Shown: one piece after another, positions 54,201 to 63,304 of the stretch
Numbering within the stretch: position 1 is the first letter of the stretch
Layout of the letters: each line of letters opens with the position of its first letter
Assembly: GCF_003990045.1 (NCBI RefSeq)
Contig: NZ_RZGZ01000002.1
Coordinates: forward strand, 434,001-498,000
Length of the DNA: 64,000 bases
Reading direction: 5' to 3'
From: Labedella endophytica
GTDB taxonomy: Bacteria > Actinomycetota > Actinomycetes > Actinomycetales > Microbacteriaceae
Program-made: the position numbers and the translations under genes
Notes under the pieces: generated by a model
Seen by the model: only the letters and a program-made list of their open reading frames with translations
Database searches by the model: none
Told to the model about the DNA's origin: nothing

Positions 54201-54206
54201 TAGCCT
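54201..54206 (+). promoter_or_regulatory. -10 box for leaderless alcohol dehydrogenase gene
   Basis: TAGCCT followed by 7 nt and the ATG at 54214, the same geometry as at several other genes here. No ribosome-binding site is present. Confidence 0.5.
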
Positions 54207-54213
54207 GAGACCC

Positions 54214-55248
54214 ATGAGAGCCCTCGTCTACGACGCCTTCGCAGGCCCCGTCGAGGTACGCGACGTACCCGCCCCCACGGCTCCGGACGGCGGCGTGCTC
54301 ATCCGGGTCGGCGCCTCGGGACTCTGCCGGAGCGACTGGCACGCCTGGGCCCACGGCGACGACATGGTCACCCTCCCCCACGTCCCCGGCCACGAGTTCG
54401 TCGGGGTCGTCGAGGCCGTCGGTGCCGGGGTCGCGCGCTGGCACGTCGGCGAGCGGGTCACGGCGCCCTTCGTGTGCGGCTGCGGTCAGTGCGAGTGGTG
54501 CCTCGGTGGCAACGCGCAGGTGTGCCCGAACCAGACGCAGCCCGGCTTCACGCAGTGGGGATCCCACGCGGAGCTCGTCGTGATCCACGCGGCGGATGCC
54601 AACCTCGTCTCCGTCCCCGACGCGCTCGACGACGACGCCGCAGCGAGCCTCGGCTGCCGGTTCGCGACGGCCTTCCGCGCCGTTCACGCGCGCGCGCACG
54701 TGCGCGCCGACGAGTGGGTCGCCGTCTACGGCGCCGGCGGCGTAGGACTCAGCGCGATCATGATCGCGCGCGCGCTCGGTGCGCGCGTCGTCGCCATCGA
54801 CCGCAACGCCGACGCGCTCGACCTGGCCCGCTCGCTCGGCGCCGAGCACACGGCGCTCGCCTCGTCGGGCGTCGCCGAGGAGGTCGCCTCCCTCACCTCC
54901 GGAGGCGCCCACGTCTCCGTCGATGCCGTTGGAACGGCCGAGACGAGCACCTCGGCGATCCGATCGCTCCGCCGGCGGGGCCGCCACGTGCAGGTCGGCC
55001 TCCTCGCTGCCACGGAGGTGCCCCGGCTCCCCCTCGATCGTGTCATCGGGTGGGAGCTCGACGTGCTCGGAAGCCACGGCATGGCCGCGCGCGACTACGA
55101 CGAGATGCTCGCCCTCGTCGCGGGCGGGGCGCTCCGCCCACAGGATCTGGTGGCGGGAAGCGTCGGTCTGGACGAGGCGGCCCGACTGCTCCCCCGCACG
55201 GATTCGGCACCGCCGACGGGGATCCGGGTCGTCCACCCGATGGAGTGA
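54214..55248 (+). CDS. Zinc-dependent alcohol dehydrogenase (MDR family)
   Basis: 344 aa medium-chain dehydrogenase. Catalytic zinc ligands Cys in GLCRSDWH and His in PGHEFVG; structural zinc Cys4 cluster CGCGQCEWCLGGNAQVC; cofactor motif GAGGVGLS, with Asp in AIDRN suggesting NAD. It would oxidise a primary or secondary alcohol or polyol. It stands alone, transcribed divergently from the arg operon. Confidence 0.92.
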   Translation: MRALVYDAFAGPVEVRDVPAPTAPDGGVLIRVGASGLCRSDWHAWAHGDDMVTLPHVPGHEFVGVVEAVGAGVARWHVGERVTAPFVCGCGQCEWCLGGNAQVCPNQTQPGFTQWGSHAELVVIHAADANLVSVPDALDDDAAASLGCRFATAFRAVHARAHVRADEWVAVYGAGGVGLSAIMIARALGARVVAIDRNADALDLARSLGAEHTALASSGVAEEVASLTSGGAHVSVDAVGTAETSTSAIRSLRRRGRHVQVGLLAATEVPRLPLDRVIGWELDVLGSHGMAARDYDEMLALVAGGALRPQDLVAGSVGLDEAARLLPRTDSAPPTGIRVVHPME

Positions 55249-55333
55249 TTGTGCGCTCGAACGTCACGGAGCGGCATCCGACGTGTCCAGCGGACACGCC
55301 GAGAGCCGCTGAATGCACCATCCTCACGATTTC

Positions 55334-55354
55334 ATCTCACATCTGAGATACGAT
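55334..55354 (+). promoter_or_regulatory. Palindrome over promoter of the HTH-MurA gene
   Basis: ATCTCACATCTGAGAT (55334-55349) is a perfect 6-4-6 inverted repeat. TACGAT (55349-55354) is a -10-like box 7 nt before GTG 55362, which is in frame with the downstream gene. The palindrome touches the -10 box, so binding would block transcription; the gene product's own HTH domain is the obvious candidate. Confidence 0.55.
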
Positions 55355-56915
55355 GGGCGACGTGACTGATGTAACCACGCTACCCACGACCACCGCCCCG
55401 CTCCGCGAAGTCGGAGCCCTCATCCGTGGCGCCCGCCAGGGCAAGGGACTCACGCAGTCCCAGCTCGCGGAGCGCGTCGGCACGAGCCAGAGCGCCATCA
55501 ACCGCATCGAGCAGGGCGGGCAGAACATGAGCCTCGACCTCCTCAGCCGGATCAGCGCGGCGCTCGACAGCGAGATCGTGACGTTCGGCGACACCCGCAA
55601 GGGATCGCACCTCCGCGTCCAGGGCGGCGCGAAGCTGCACGGCTCCATCGAGGTCAAGTCCAGCAAGAACGGCGCGGTCGCCCTCCTGTGCGCCGCCCTC
55701 ATGAACCGCGGCACCACCCGCCTCCACCGCGTCGCCCGCATCGTCGAGGTCGACCGGATCATCGACGTCCTGCGGAGCCTCGGCGTGCAGGTCACGTGGT
55801 CGGCCGACGGCAACGACGTCGAGATCAAGGTCCCCGAGAAGGTCAAGCTCGACGCGATCGACGAGGAAGCCGGCCGCCGCACGCGCAGCGTGCTCATGTT
55901 CCTCGGACCGCTCCTCGGCCGCTTCACCGAGTTCGAGCTCCCCTACGCGGGCGGCTGCGACCTCGGCACCCGCACGGTCGAGCCGCACCTCATCGCCCTC
56001 CGCCCGTTCGGGCTCGAGGTCGAGGCGGGCGCGGGCTGGTACCACGCCAAGGTCACCCCGAAGTCCGACGAGCAGATCACCGTCATCCTCACGGAGCGCG
56101 GCGACACCGTCACCGAGAACGCGATCATGGCCGCCGCCGTGCGCGACGGCGTCACCGTCATCCGCAACGCGAGCCCCAACTACATGGTGCAGGACCTCTG
56201 CTTCTACCTGCAGCTGCTCGGCATCGAGGTCGAGGGCATCGGCTCCACGACGCTCCGCATCACGGGCAAGACGCACATCGACGCGGACGTCGACTACTGG
56301 CCCGGTGAGGACCCCGTGGAGGCCATGAGCCTCCTCACGGCCGGCATCGTGACGAACTCGGAGATCACCGTCACGCGTGTGCCGATCGAGTTCATGGAGA
56401 TCGAGCTCGCGACACTCAGCGAGATGGGCCTGAAGTACACCATCACGCCGGAGTACCTCGCGAAGAACGAGCGCACGCGCCTCGTCGACGTCACGGTGCA
56501 CCCGTCGGAGCTCCGCGCCCCGATCGACAAGATCCACCCGATGCCGTTCCCCGGCCTCAACATCGACAACCTGCCGTTCTTCGCGGTCATCGCGGCGTGC
56601 GCCACGGGCGACACTCTCATCCACGACTGGGTGTACGAAGGCCGCGCGATCCACCTCACCGACCTCACGCGTCTCGGTGCGAACGTGCGTCTGCGCGACC
56701 CGCACCGCCTCGACATCTCGGGACCGACGCACTGGTCAGGCGCCGAGGTCAGCTGCCCCCCGGCGCTGCGTCCGGCCGTCGTGATCCTGCTCGCGATGCT
56801 CGCGGCCAAGGGCACGAGCGTCCTCCGCAACGTGGACATCATCGCGCGCGGCTACGAGCAGCTCCAGGAGCGCCTCATCTCCCTGGGCGCCTCCATCGAG
56901 TCCTTCCGCGACTAA
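55353..56915 (+). CDS. XRE-type HTH domain fused to a MurA-like enolpyruvyl transferase
   Basis: 520 aa (517 if GTG 55362 is used as a leaderless start). Residues about 18-75 are an XRE/HTH_3 DNA-binding domain (LIRGARQGKGLTQSQLAERVGTSQSAINRIEQG). From about residue 88 follows a full-length UDP-GlcNAc 1-carboxyvinyltransferase domain: SSKNGAVAL (Lys-Asn pair), AGGCDLGTRTVEPHL with the PEP-binding Cys202, and GRAIHLTDLTRLGANV. MurA makes UDP-GlcNAc-enolpyruvate, the first committed step of peptidoglycan synthesis. The fusion suggests a MurA paralogue that senses UDP-GlcNAc and regulates genes, or a regulated enzyme. Catalytic residues look intact. Confidence 0.88.
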   Translation: MGDVTDVTTLPTTTAPLREVGALIRGARQGKGLTQSQLAERVGTSQSAINRIEQGGQNMSLDLLSRISAALDSEIVTFGDTRKGSHLRVQGGAKLHGSIEVKSSKNGAVALLCAALMNRGTTRLHRVARIVEVDRIIDVLRSLGVQVTWSADGNDVEIKVPEKVKLDAIDEEAGRRTRSVLMFLGPLLGRFTEFELPYAGGCDLGTRTVEPHLIALRPFGLEVEAGAGWYHAKVTPKSDEQITVILTERGDTVTENAIMAAAVRDGVTVIRNASPNYMVQDLCFYLQLLGIEVEGIGSTTLRITGKTHIDADVDYWPGEDPVEAMSLLTAGIVTNSEITVTRVPIEFMEIELATLSEMGLKYTITPEYLAKNERTRLVDVTVHPSELRAPIDKIHPMPFPGLNIDNLPFFAVIAACATGDTLIHDWVYEGRAIHLTDLTRLGANVRLRDPHRLDISGPTHWSGAEVSCPPALRPAVVILLAMLAAKGTSVLRNVDIIARGYEQLQERLISLGASIESFRD

Positions 56916-56920
56916 CCCAC

Positions 56921-56987
56921 AGGGCTACTCCCGAGCGAGGGCGCCAGGTACACCTGGCGCCCTCGACGCGTATCTGTAGCCCTCGAC
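56921..56987. repeat. Palindromic repeat family 2, copy 2
   Basis: 62 of 67 positions match 46085-46151. The inner hairpin has 14-bp arms (CGAGGGCGCCAGGT/ACCTGGCGCCCTCG). Outer arms AGGGCTAC (56921-56928) and GTAGCCCT (56976-56983) are perfect. It starts 5 nt after the stop codon of the HTH-MurA gene, between convergent genes. Confidence 0.9.
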
Positions 56988-57017
56988 GAGGAGTCACTGT
57001 AAGAGGGCTCACTCGCA

Positions 57018-57068
57018 CCGATGAGAAGAGGACGTGACCGCCTGGCGGTCACGTCCTCTTCTCATCGG
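57018..57068. terminator. Strong bidirectional terminator
   Basis: A perfect 25-bp inverted repeat (57018-57042 and 57044-57068) separated by one T, between the convergent HTH-MurA and pheT genes. The outer part of the stem is the AG/CT-rich GATGAGAAGAGG, so each strand ends in a pyrimidine-rich tract. Confidence 0.8.
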
Positions 57069-57083
57069 CACGGTCGCCGTGCG

Positions 57084-59612
57084 TTACTCGCGGATCGTCG
57101 CTCCGAAGCGACTGCCGGCGAGCGCCGAGCCGGCGAGCTTGGCCGCGCTGGCTTCGGCGGCCGTGAGGGTGTGATCGCCCGAGCGGAACCGGAGGGCGAA
57201 GGTCAGGCTCTTCGTGCCCTCCTCGAGCCCCTGGCCCCGGTAGTCGTCGACGAGGCGGACGTCCTCGAGGAGCTCGCCGGCGCCCTCACGGACCGCGGCG
57301 AGCACGGCGGCGGCCGGCACACGATTGGCGACCACGAGGGACAGATCCTGCGTCGCCGCCGGCATGACCTGGATGGGGCTCGCAGCCACGGTGGCGGGGG
57401 CCGCCGCGATCACCGCGTCGAGGTCGAGCTCGAGCGCGGCGACGGTGCGCGGGAGGTCGACCGATCGCGCGACGGCCGGCAGCAACTCGCCCGCGAATCC
57501 GATCGGAGCACCGGAGACGCTCAGCGCCGCCGTCCGTCCCGGGTGGAAAGCGTGGTGACTGCCCTGCGTCACATCGATGCGCACGCCCGTCGCGAGGGCG
57601 ACGACCTGCACCGCCGCGAGCACGTCGGCGAGACCGGCGGGCACGGCGGACTCGCCCACGCGCTTGGGAAGACGATTGCCGAGCGCGACGACCGACACAT
57701 GGCGCGGCTGCGGCGGAATCCCGTCCTGGAGCTTCGCGAGCTGCTCCGGTGTCGGTCGAGCGGAGCCGGCCGGCAGCTCGCGCTGACCGTACGACCGCCC
57801 GCGCGCCGGTCGGAAGACCGTGCCGGACTCGAAGATCGTCAGGTCGGTCAGTCCGCGCGACTGGTTCCGGCCGGCGATCGCGAGGAGGCCGGGCAGGAGC
57901 GAGGTGCGCAGGAACGGCACGGTGGCGTCGAGCGGGTTGGCGACGCGCACGGCCTCCGGGGTGTCCCCATCAGGGGCTCCGAAGAGCGCGTTCTGCTCGG
58001 CCGACACGAACGGGTAGGCCAGGACCTCGGTCGCGCCCCACGCGGCGAGCGCATCGGCGACGCGCCGGCGCAGGATCTGCGCGGCGGTGAGTCCGCGGCC
58101 GGGAGGCGCCACGGGCAGCAGGGCCGGGATCCGGTCGTACCCGAGGATGCGCGCGACCTCTTCCGCGAGGTCGGCGCGCTCGGTGATGTCGGGTCGCCAC
58201 GACGGAGGCGTGACCGCGAGGTCGGCGGCGGAATCGTCGACGACGCACCCCACCTCACGAAGGGCCGCGATCGTCTCCTCGCGATCCGCTTCGAAACCGA
58301 CGAGACCGGACACGTATCCCTCGGGGAGGGTGATCGCGCCGGAGGTCTCGGCGTCATCGATGACCGTCGTCTCCTCGTCGACGCTGCCGCCGGCGAGCTC
58401 CACCAGCAGCTGCGCCACACGATCGGCCGCGTTCGACGCGACGTTCGGGTCGACCCCGCGCTCGAAGCGCTTGGACGCCTCGCTCGGCAACTTGTGCCGA
58501 CGAGCCGTGCGCGCGATCGAGACGGTGTCGAAGCGGGCGGCCTCGATGAGGATGTCCCGTGTTCCGTCGCCGATCTCCGTCGTCGCTCCACCCATGACAC
58601 CCGCGAGGCCGATCGGGCCGGAATCGTCCGTGATGAGGAGGTCCTCGCTGTGGAGCGCGCGGTCCTGTCCATCGAGCGTCGTGAGCCGCTCGCCGGGCTC
58701 GGCTCGGCGCACGACGATCTGACCACGGAGCGTCGCGAGATCGTAGCCGTGGATCGGCTGACCCATTTCGAGCATCACGTAGTTGGTGATGTCGACGGGC
58801 AGGGAGATCGACCGGATCCCTGCAAGGCGCAGGCGGGACGACATCCACTGCGGCGTCGCCCGGCTCACGTCGACACCGCGCACCGTACGCGCGACGAAGA
58901 CGGAGGCTCCCACGCGGCCGCGGATCGGCGCCTGGTCCTGGATCGCGACGGGGTACCCGCCCTCACGGGCAGCGGGGCGATCGAACGCCTCGGCGGGGTC
59001 GGTGAACGCGGCACCCGTGGCGTGCGCGTATTCGCGCGCCACTCCCCGGATGGAGAAGGCGTAGCCGCGGTCCGGCGTCACGTTGATCTCCACGGCCGAG
59101 TCGTCGAGACCGAGCAGCGCGATGACGTCTGCACCCACCGGGGCGTCGGCGAGGCCGAGCTCGGTGAGGCGCAGGATGCCGTCGTGCTCGTCACCCAGAC
59201 CGAGTTCCTTCGAGGAGGCGATCATGCCGTCGGACACGTGGCCGTAGGTCTTCCGTGCCGCGATCGGGAACGGCCCAGGCAGCACCGCGCCCGGAAGCGT
59301 GACGGCGACCTTGTCGCCGACGAAGAAGTTGGACGCCCCGCACACGATGCCGTGCACGCTCTCGCCGCCATCGGCCGCGGTCTCGCCCTCGGGCGCGACG
59401 CGCACCTGGCACCAACGGATCGTCTTGCCGTTCTTCTGCGGCTCCTCGACGAATTCGAGGACCTCGCCGACGACGATGGGGCCGGAGAGGTCGGTCCGGT
59501 GGATCTCCTCCTCTTCGAGACCCACGCGCACGAGTGCAGCGTGGACGTCCTCAGGGGTCGTCCCCTGTGAGAGCTCGACGTACTCCGCGAGCCAACTGAG
59601 CGGAACCCGCAT
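57084..59612 (-). CDS. pheT: Phenylalanyl-tRNA synthetase beta chain
   Basis: 842 aa. Domains in order: N-terminal MRVPLSWLAEYVELS, the EMAP/tRNA-binding domain (residues about 40-155), the B3/B4 editing region (DITNYVMLEMGQPIHGYD), B5 (SEASKRFERGVDPN), the synthetase-like core and a C-terminal ferredoxin-like anticodon-binding domain (DLSLVVANRVPAAAVLAAV ... TFALRFRSGDHTLT). ATG 59612 lies 3 nt beyond the pheS stop; GTG 59618 gives a GTGA overlap and two more residues. It forms the alpha2-beta2 enzyme with PheS. Confidence 0.97.
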   Translation of the reverse strand: MRVPLSWLAEYVELSQGTTPEDVHAALVRVGLEEEEIHRTDLSGPIVVGEVLEFVEEPQKNGKTIRWCQVRVAPEGETAADGGESVHGIVCGASNFFVGDKVAVTLPGAVLPGPFPIAARKTYGHVSDGMIASSKELGLGDEHDGILRLTELGLADAPVGADVIALLGLDDSAVEINVTPDRGYAFSIRGVAREYAHATGAAFTDPAEAFDRPAAREGGYPVAIQDQAPIRGRVGASVFVARTVRGVDVSRATPQWMSSRLRLAGIRSISLPVDITNYVMLEMGQPIHGYDLATLRGQIVVRRAEPGERLTTLDGQDRALHSEDLLITDDSGPIGLAGVMGGATTEIGDGTRDILIEAARFDTVSIARTARRHKLPSEASKRFERGVDPNVASNAADRVAQLLVELAGGSVDEETTVIDDAETSGAITLPEGYVSGLVGFEADREETIAALREVGCVVDDSAADLAVTPPSWRPDITERADLAEEVARILGYDRIPALLPVAPPGRGLTAAQILRRRVADALAAWGATEVLAYPFVSAEQNALFGAPDGDTPEAVRVANPLDATVPFLRTSLLPGLLAIAGRNQSRGLTDLTIFESGTVFRPARGRSYGQRELPAGSARPTPEQLAKLQDGIPPQPRHVSVVALGNRLPKRVGESAVPAGLADVLAAVQVVALATGVRIDVTQGSHHAFHPGRTAALSVSGAPIGFAGELLPAVARSVDLPRTVAALELDLDAVIAAAPATVAASPIQVMPAATQDLSLVVANRVPAAAVLAAVREGAGELLEDVRLVDDYRGQGLEEGTKSLTFALRFRSGDHTLTAAEASAAKLAGSALAGSRFGATIRE

Positions 59613-59614
59613 CG

Positions 59615-60655
59615 TCACACCACCATCCCGAACTGCTGGGAGAAACGAATGTCTCCCTCGACCATGTCGCGCATGTCCTGCACGTCCGAGCGGAACATGA
59701 GGGTGCGCTCGAGCCCCATGCCGAAGGCGAAGCCGGAGTAGACCTCCGGGTCGATCCCCGCCGCGCGCAGGAGGTTGGGGTGCACCATGCCGCAGCCGCC
59801 CCACTCGATCCAGCGGGCGCCGCCCGAGAAGGTGGGGTGCCAGAGGTCGAGCTCGGCGCTCGGCTCGGTGAAGGGGAAGTAGCTCGGGCGCAGGCGGATC
59901 TGCGCCTCGTCGCCGAAGAGCGTGCGCGCGGCGTGCTCGAGCGTGCCGCGCAGGTGGGCCATCGTCAGCCCCTTGTCGACGGCGAGGCCCTCGAACTGGC
60001 TGAAGACGGGCGTGTGTGTGGCGTCGAGCTCATCCGTGCGGTACGTGCGTCCGGGCGCGAGGACGTACACCGGCAGCTCGCGCTCGAGGAGCGCACGGAT
60101 CTGCACGGGCGACGTGTGGGTGCGCAGCACGAGGTGCGAGTCGACGGGATCGACGAAGAACGTGTCCTGCATGGCGCGCGCCGGGTGGTCGGCGTCGAAG
60201 TTGAGCGCGTCGAAGTTGAACCACTCGCTCTCGACCTCGGGGCCTTCGGCGATCTCCCACCCCATACCGACGAAGACGTCGGAGACGCGCTCCTGCAGGA
60301 GGGTGAGGGGGTGCCGGGCGCCGGGACGGTAGGCCGTCGCGACGGCGGTGACGTCGACGGTCTCGGCGGCGAGGCGTGCGTTCTCCTCCTCCACGACGAG
60401 CTCCTGCTCGCGCGCGGCGACCGCCTGGTTCACGCGACCGCGGGCCTGGCCGACGAGCTTGCCGAGCGAGGCCTTCTGGTCGGGGGCGACGTTGCGCAGT
60501 TCACCGTTCAACCGGGCGAGCGTCGAACGCTCCCCCGTGTGCTCGGCGCGGACCTGCTTGAGCGAGGCGGAATCGGTCGCGGACGCGACGGCGGCGAGCG
60601 CCGCATCGACCGCGGCGGAGACGCCGTCTTCCGTGATGGGAGTGGGTTCGGACAC
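59615..60655 (-). CDS. pheS: Phenylalanyl-tRNA synthetase alpha chain
   Basis: Catalytic subunit, 346 aa. An N-terminal coiled coil (residues about 10-85) is followed by class II motifs: HPLTLLQERVSDVFVGMGWE, QDTFFV, THTSPVQIR, RTYRTDELDATH, FEGLAVD and GFAFGMGLERTLM (motif 3). The GTG 60655 is preceded at 8 nt by TAGACT, so a leaderless transcript without T-box is likely. Confidence 0.97.
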   Translation of the reverse strand: MSEPTPITEDGVSAAVDAALAAVASATDSASLKQVRAEHTGERSTLARLNGELRNVAPDQKASLGKLVGQARGRVNQAVAAREQELVVEEENARLAAETVDVTAVATAYRPGARHPLTLLQERVSDVFVGMGWEIAEGPEVESEWFNFDALNFDADHPARAMQDTFFVDPVDSHLVLRTHTSPVQIRALLERELPVYVLAPGRTYRTDELDATHTPVFSQFEGLAVDKGLTMAHLRGTLEHAARTLFGDEAQIRLRPSYFPFTEPSAELDLWHPTFSGGARWIEWGGCGMVHPNLLRAAGIDPEVYSGFAFGMGLERTLMFRSDVQDMRDMVEGDIRFSQQFGMVV

Positions 60656-60663
60656 GATCACCA

Positions 60664-60669
60664 AGTCTA
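60664..60669 (-). promoter_or_regulatory. -10 box of the pheST operon
   Basis: TAGACT on the minus strand, 8 nt before GTG 60655. It matches the leaderless geometry seen at other genes in the window. Confidence 0.45.
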
Positions 60670-60695
60670 GTGAGTGATCGTGGGACCCCACGGCC

Positions 60696-61622
60696 TCACA
60701 AGCCGCCGATGCCTCCGGAACCCGAGGCCTCTGCCTGCAGCGACGCCGCCTTCGTCGAATCGAGGATGGTCTTGTCGGACTTCCTCTTCGCACCCGCGCG
60801 CTTGCGCTCCTCGCTCCGGGCGACCCACCGTGCGAGCCATGACAGGAGCAGATTGATCGTCAGGTAGATCGCGAGAGCGACGAAGAACAGCGAGAACATG
60901 TAGCGGTTGCCGTAGAAGTTCGCGAGGTAGTTCGTGGTCTGACGCAGCAGCTCCGGGTACCCGACGATGTAACCGAGCGACGTGTCCTTCAGCAGGACGA
61001 CGAGCTGCGCGATGATGATCGGCAGCATCTGGCGGAACGCCTGGGGGAACTCGATGAGGAGCCGTGTGCGCAGCGGTGAGAGTCCGAGGCTGAGCCCGGC
61101 CTCCCGCTGTCCCTTCGGCAGCGACGCGATGCCCGCGCGGAGCGCCTCGCCGATGAGTGTGCCGTTGTAGACGATGAGTGCCGAGACGACGGCCCAGAGC
61201 GCACCGGTCGAGAAGACGAGCAGGATGAAGAGCATCATCAGGAGCACGGGCATACCGCGGAAGAACTCGATGAGCACGGTCGTCGGGATGCGCACCAAGG
61301 GGTTGGCAGCCGTCCGCAGGATGGAAAGGATCACGCCGAGGATCACCGCACCGACAGCACTGATACCCGCCGCCTGCAGCGTGGCGATCGTCGCCCGCCC
61401 GATCGATTCCCAGACGATGGCCTCGGAGAAGATGTCCCAACGGATGGGATCGAACATGCCGGGAAGGATGACTCCGCCGGAACTCGGGCGGGGGGCCGCA
61501 AGGGTCATGACGACCCACGCGAGACCGGCGGCGATCGCAACGATTCCGACGATGGAGAGAATGCGGGACAGACGCCGGGCCTTGGGGCCGGGGGCGTCGA
61601 AGAGGACAGCTGAGCCGCTCAT
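60696..61622 (-). CDS. gluD: Glutamate ABC transporter permease GluD
   Basis: 308 aa polar-amino-acid permease. Five or so helices; the HEAR/EAA-type loop is IGEALRAGIASLPKGQREAGLSLGLSPLRTRLLIEFPQAFRQMLP. It has a longer N-terminus than GluC (one extra helix and an extracytoplasmic loop) and a Lys/Arg-rich C-terminal tail, as in corynebacterial GluD. The ATG overlaps the gluC stop as ATGA. Confidence 0.92.
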   Translation of the reverse strand: MSGSAVLFDAPGPKARRLSRILSIVGIVAIAAGLAWVVMTLAAPRPSSGGVILPGMFDPIRWDIFSEAIVWESIGRATIATLQAAGISAVGAVILGVILSILRTAANPLVRIPTTVLIEFFRGMPVLLMMLFILLVFSTGALWAVVSALIVYNGTLIGEALRAGIASLPKGQREAGLSLGLSPLRTRLLIEFPQAFRQMLPIIIAQLVVLLKDTSLGYIVGYPELLRQTTNYLANFYGNRYMFSLFFVALAIYLTINLLLSWLARWVARSEERKRAGAKRKSDKTILDSTKAASLQAEASGSGGIGGL

Positions 61623-62266
61623 CGGGTCACCGCGACCTTCCGCTCGAGGTGCGCAGCCACTTGGCCGAGCGGGACGGTGATGACGAGGTAGAAGAACGCG
61701 ACGCCGAGCAGGACGGCGATGACGGCGTTGCCGTTGGCGTTCACGAGTGCGCGCCCCACGCCGAACAGCTCCGTCACGTAGAACGCTCCGGCGATCGACG
61801 TGTTCTTGGTGAGGGCGATGAAGACGTTGATGAGGGGCGGGATGGTCATCCGGATGGCCTGCGGGAAGACGATGTGGCCGACGGTCTGACCGAAACCGAG
61901 CCCGAGGCTGCGCGCCGCTTCGGCCTGGCCGAGCGCGACGCCGTTGATGCCGGACCGCAGTGCCTCGGCGACGAACGGCGATGTGTAGACGGAGAGCGCG
62001 ATGAGCGCGAAGGAGAGGTACGGGAAGTCGACTCCCAGAATGGGCAGGACGATCGCGCAGAAGAACATCACGAGAGTGAGTGGGGTGCAGCGGACGATCT
62101 CGGTGTACACGGTGGCGAAACCACGGAGAGAGGCGACCGGGGAGATGCGGAAGACCGCGATGACGACACCGATGACGGTGGCGAAGACAGCGCCCACGAG
62201 GGTGAGTTGAAGGGTCACGAGGAACCCCGTCCAGTAGACGGGGAGGTTGTCGAAGATCACCTGCAC
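61619..62266 (-). CDS. gluC: Glutamate ABC transporter permease GluC
   Basis: 215 aa polar-amino-acid permease. EALRSGINGVALGQAEAARSLGLGFGQTVGHIVFPQAIRMTIPP is the conserved cytoplasmic loop; VYTEIVRCTPLTLVMFF is the N-terminal family motif. It follows gluB after a strong hairpin. Forms the channel with GluD. Confidence 0.92.
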   Translation of the reverse strand: MQVIFDNLPVYWTGFLVTLQLTLVGAVFATVIGVVIAVFRISPVASLRGFATVYTEIVRCTPLTLVMFFCAIVLPILGVDFPYLSFALIALSVYTSPFVAEALRSGINGVALGQAEAARSLGLGFGQTVGHIVFPQAIRMTIPPLINVFIALTKNTSIAGAFYVTELFGVGRALVNANGNAVIAVLLGVAFFYLVITVPLGQVAAHLERKVAVTR

Positions 62267-62297
62267 GGGCGAGGCCTCTCTAGATGGAGCGGAAGGA

Positions 62298-62340
62298 GAC
62301 GAGCGGTCCCCTGTGGCAGAACCACGGGGGACCGCTCGTC
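62298..62340 (-). terminator. Intercistronic hairpin after gluB
   Basis: Arms of 14 bp (62298-62311 and 62327-62340, GACGAGCGGTCCCC) continue, after one T-G opposition, with GTGG/CCAC around loop CAGAA. It starts 6 nt after the gluB stop and probably keeps gluB mRNA more abundant than the permease mRNA. Same arrangement as 1636-1667. Confidence 0.75.
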
Positions 62341-62346
62341 AGCGGG

Positions 62347-63219
62347 TCATTCCTCGTAGCGGTCGACCGCGGGCGGCTCGACGTACTCGAGGACCGTTCC
62401 GGCGGTGTCGGTCCAGGCCTGCTCGTACGAGCCGTCCTCGTAGGACTCCTCGAGGACGTCGTTGATCCAGTCGCGGAACTCGACGTCGTCCTTGGCGAGG
62501 CCGATGCCGTAGGGCTCCTCCGTGAAGGGCTGGCCGACGACCTTGAACTCGCCCTCGTTCTGGGCGGCGAGACCGGCGAGGATCACGTTGTCCGTGCTGA
62601 CGGCGACGACCTGGCCCGTGCGGAGCGGCTCGAGGCAGTTGGCGTAGGTGTCGGTCAGGACGACCTCGGCACCGAGAGCGGTGAGGTTGTCGGCCGGCGT
62701 GGAACCGGACACGGAGCACACGGGCTGGCCGACGAGGTCGTCCTCGCTCTCGATGTCCTCGTTGTCCGCGAGGGTCAGGATCGACTGACCGGCCTCGTAG
62801 TACGGGCCGGCGAAGGAGATGACTTCCTTGCGCTCATCGTTGATCGTGTAGGTCGCGATGACGATGTCGACCTGGCCGTTCTCGATGAAGGGCTCACGGT
62901 TGGCGGAGACCGTCTCCTCCCACGTGATGTCCTCGGCGGCGATGCCGAGCTTCGCGGCGATGATCTTGCCGATCTCGACGTCGAAGCCGACGGGCGTGCC
63001 GTCGGGGCCCACCAGGCCGAAGAGCGGCTGGTCGAACTTGGTGCCGATGGTGATGGAACCGGCCTCGGAGAGCTCGGCCATCGTGCTGCCGGCCGCGAAC
63101 TCCGGCGACTCCTCGACCTCGGCGCCCGGGTTGGCCGTATCGCTCGAACCGCCACAGGCGGCGAGCGCGAGCGCACCGGCGGCCGCCATGGCGACCAGCG
63201 AGAGCTTCTTACGCATCAT
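62347..63219 (-). CDS. gluB: Glutamate-binding lipoprotein GluB
   Basis: 290 aa. Lipoprotein signal with lipobox LAAC (Cys22). The mature part has amino-acid-binding features: ITIGTKFDQPLFGLVGPDGTPVGFDVEIGKIIAAKLGI, DIVIATYTINDERKEVISFAGPYYEAGQSIL and VAVSTDNVILAGLA. Two Cys in the mature protein (PVCSVSG and ANCLEPL) may form a disulfide. GAAGAGGG precedes the start. Confidence 0.93.
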   Translation of the reverse strand: MMRKKLSLVAMAAAGALALAACGGSSDTANPGAEVEESPEFAAGSTMAELSEAGSITIGTKFDQPLFGLVGPDGTPVGFDVEIGKIIAAKLGIAAEDITWEETVSANREPFIENGQVDIVIATYTINDERKEVISFAGPYYEAGQSILTLADNEDIESEDDLVGQPVCSVSGSTPADNLTALGAEVVLTDTYANCLEPLRTGQVVAVSTDNVILAGLAAQNEGEFKVVGQPFTEEPYGIGLAKDDVEFRDWINDVLEESYEDGSYEQAWTDTAGTVLEYVEPPAVDRYEE

Positions 63220-63304
63220 GGGATATCCCTCTTCTTGGTTTGTACTGCTGCTGTGTTTCCTGGCCGCCGAGGCGACGAGGTTCTGGGGCCACGAACGCGG
63301 AGCG

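Noticed and set aside
55380-56732. 450-codon minus-strand frame
   Set aside because: Antisense to the HTH-MurA gene, extremely rich in Asp/Val/Leu/Arg; artefact of codon bias.
57021-59570. 849-codon plus-strand frame
   Set aside because: Mirror of pheT; composition is the low-complexity Arg/Asp/Gly type seen opposite high-GC genes.
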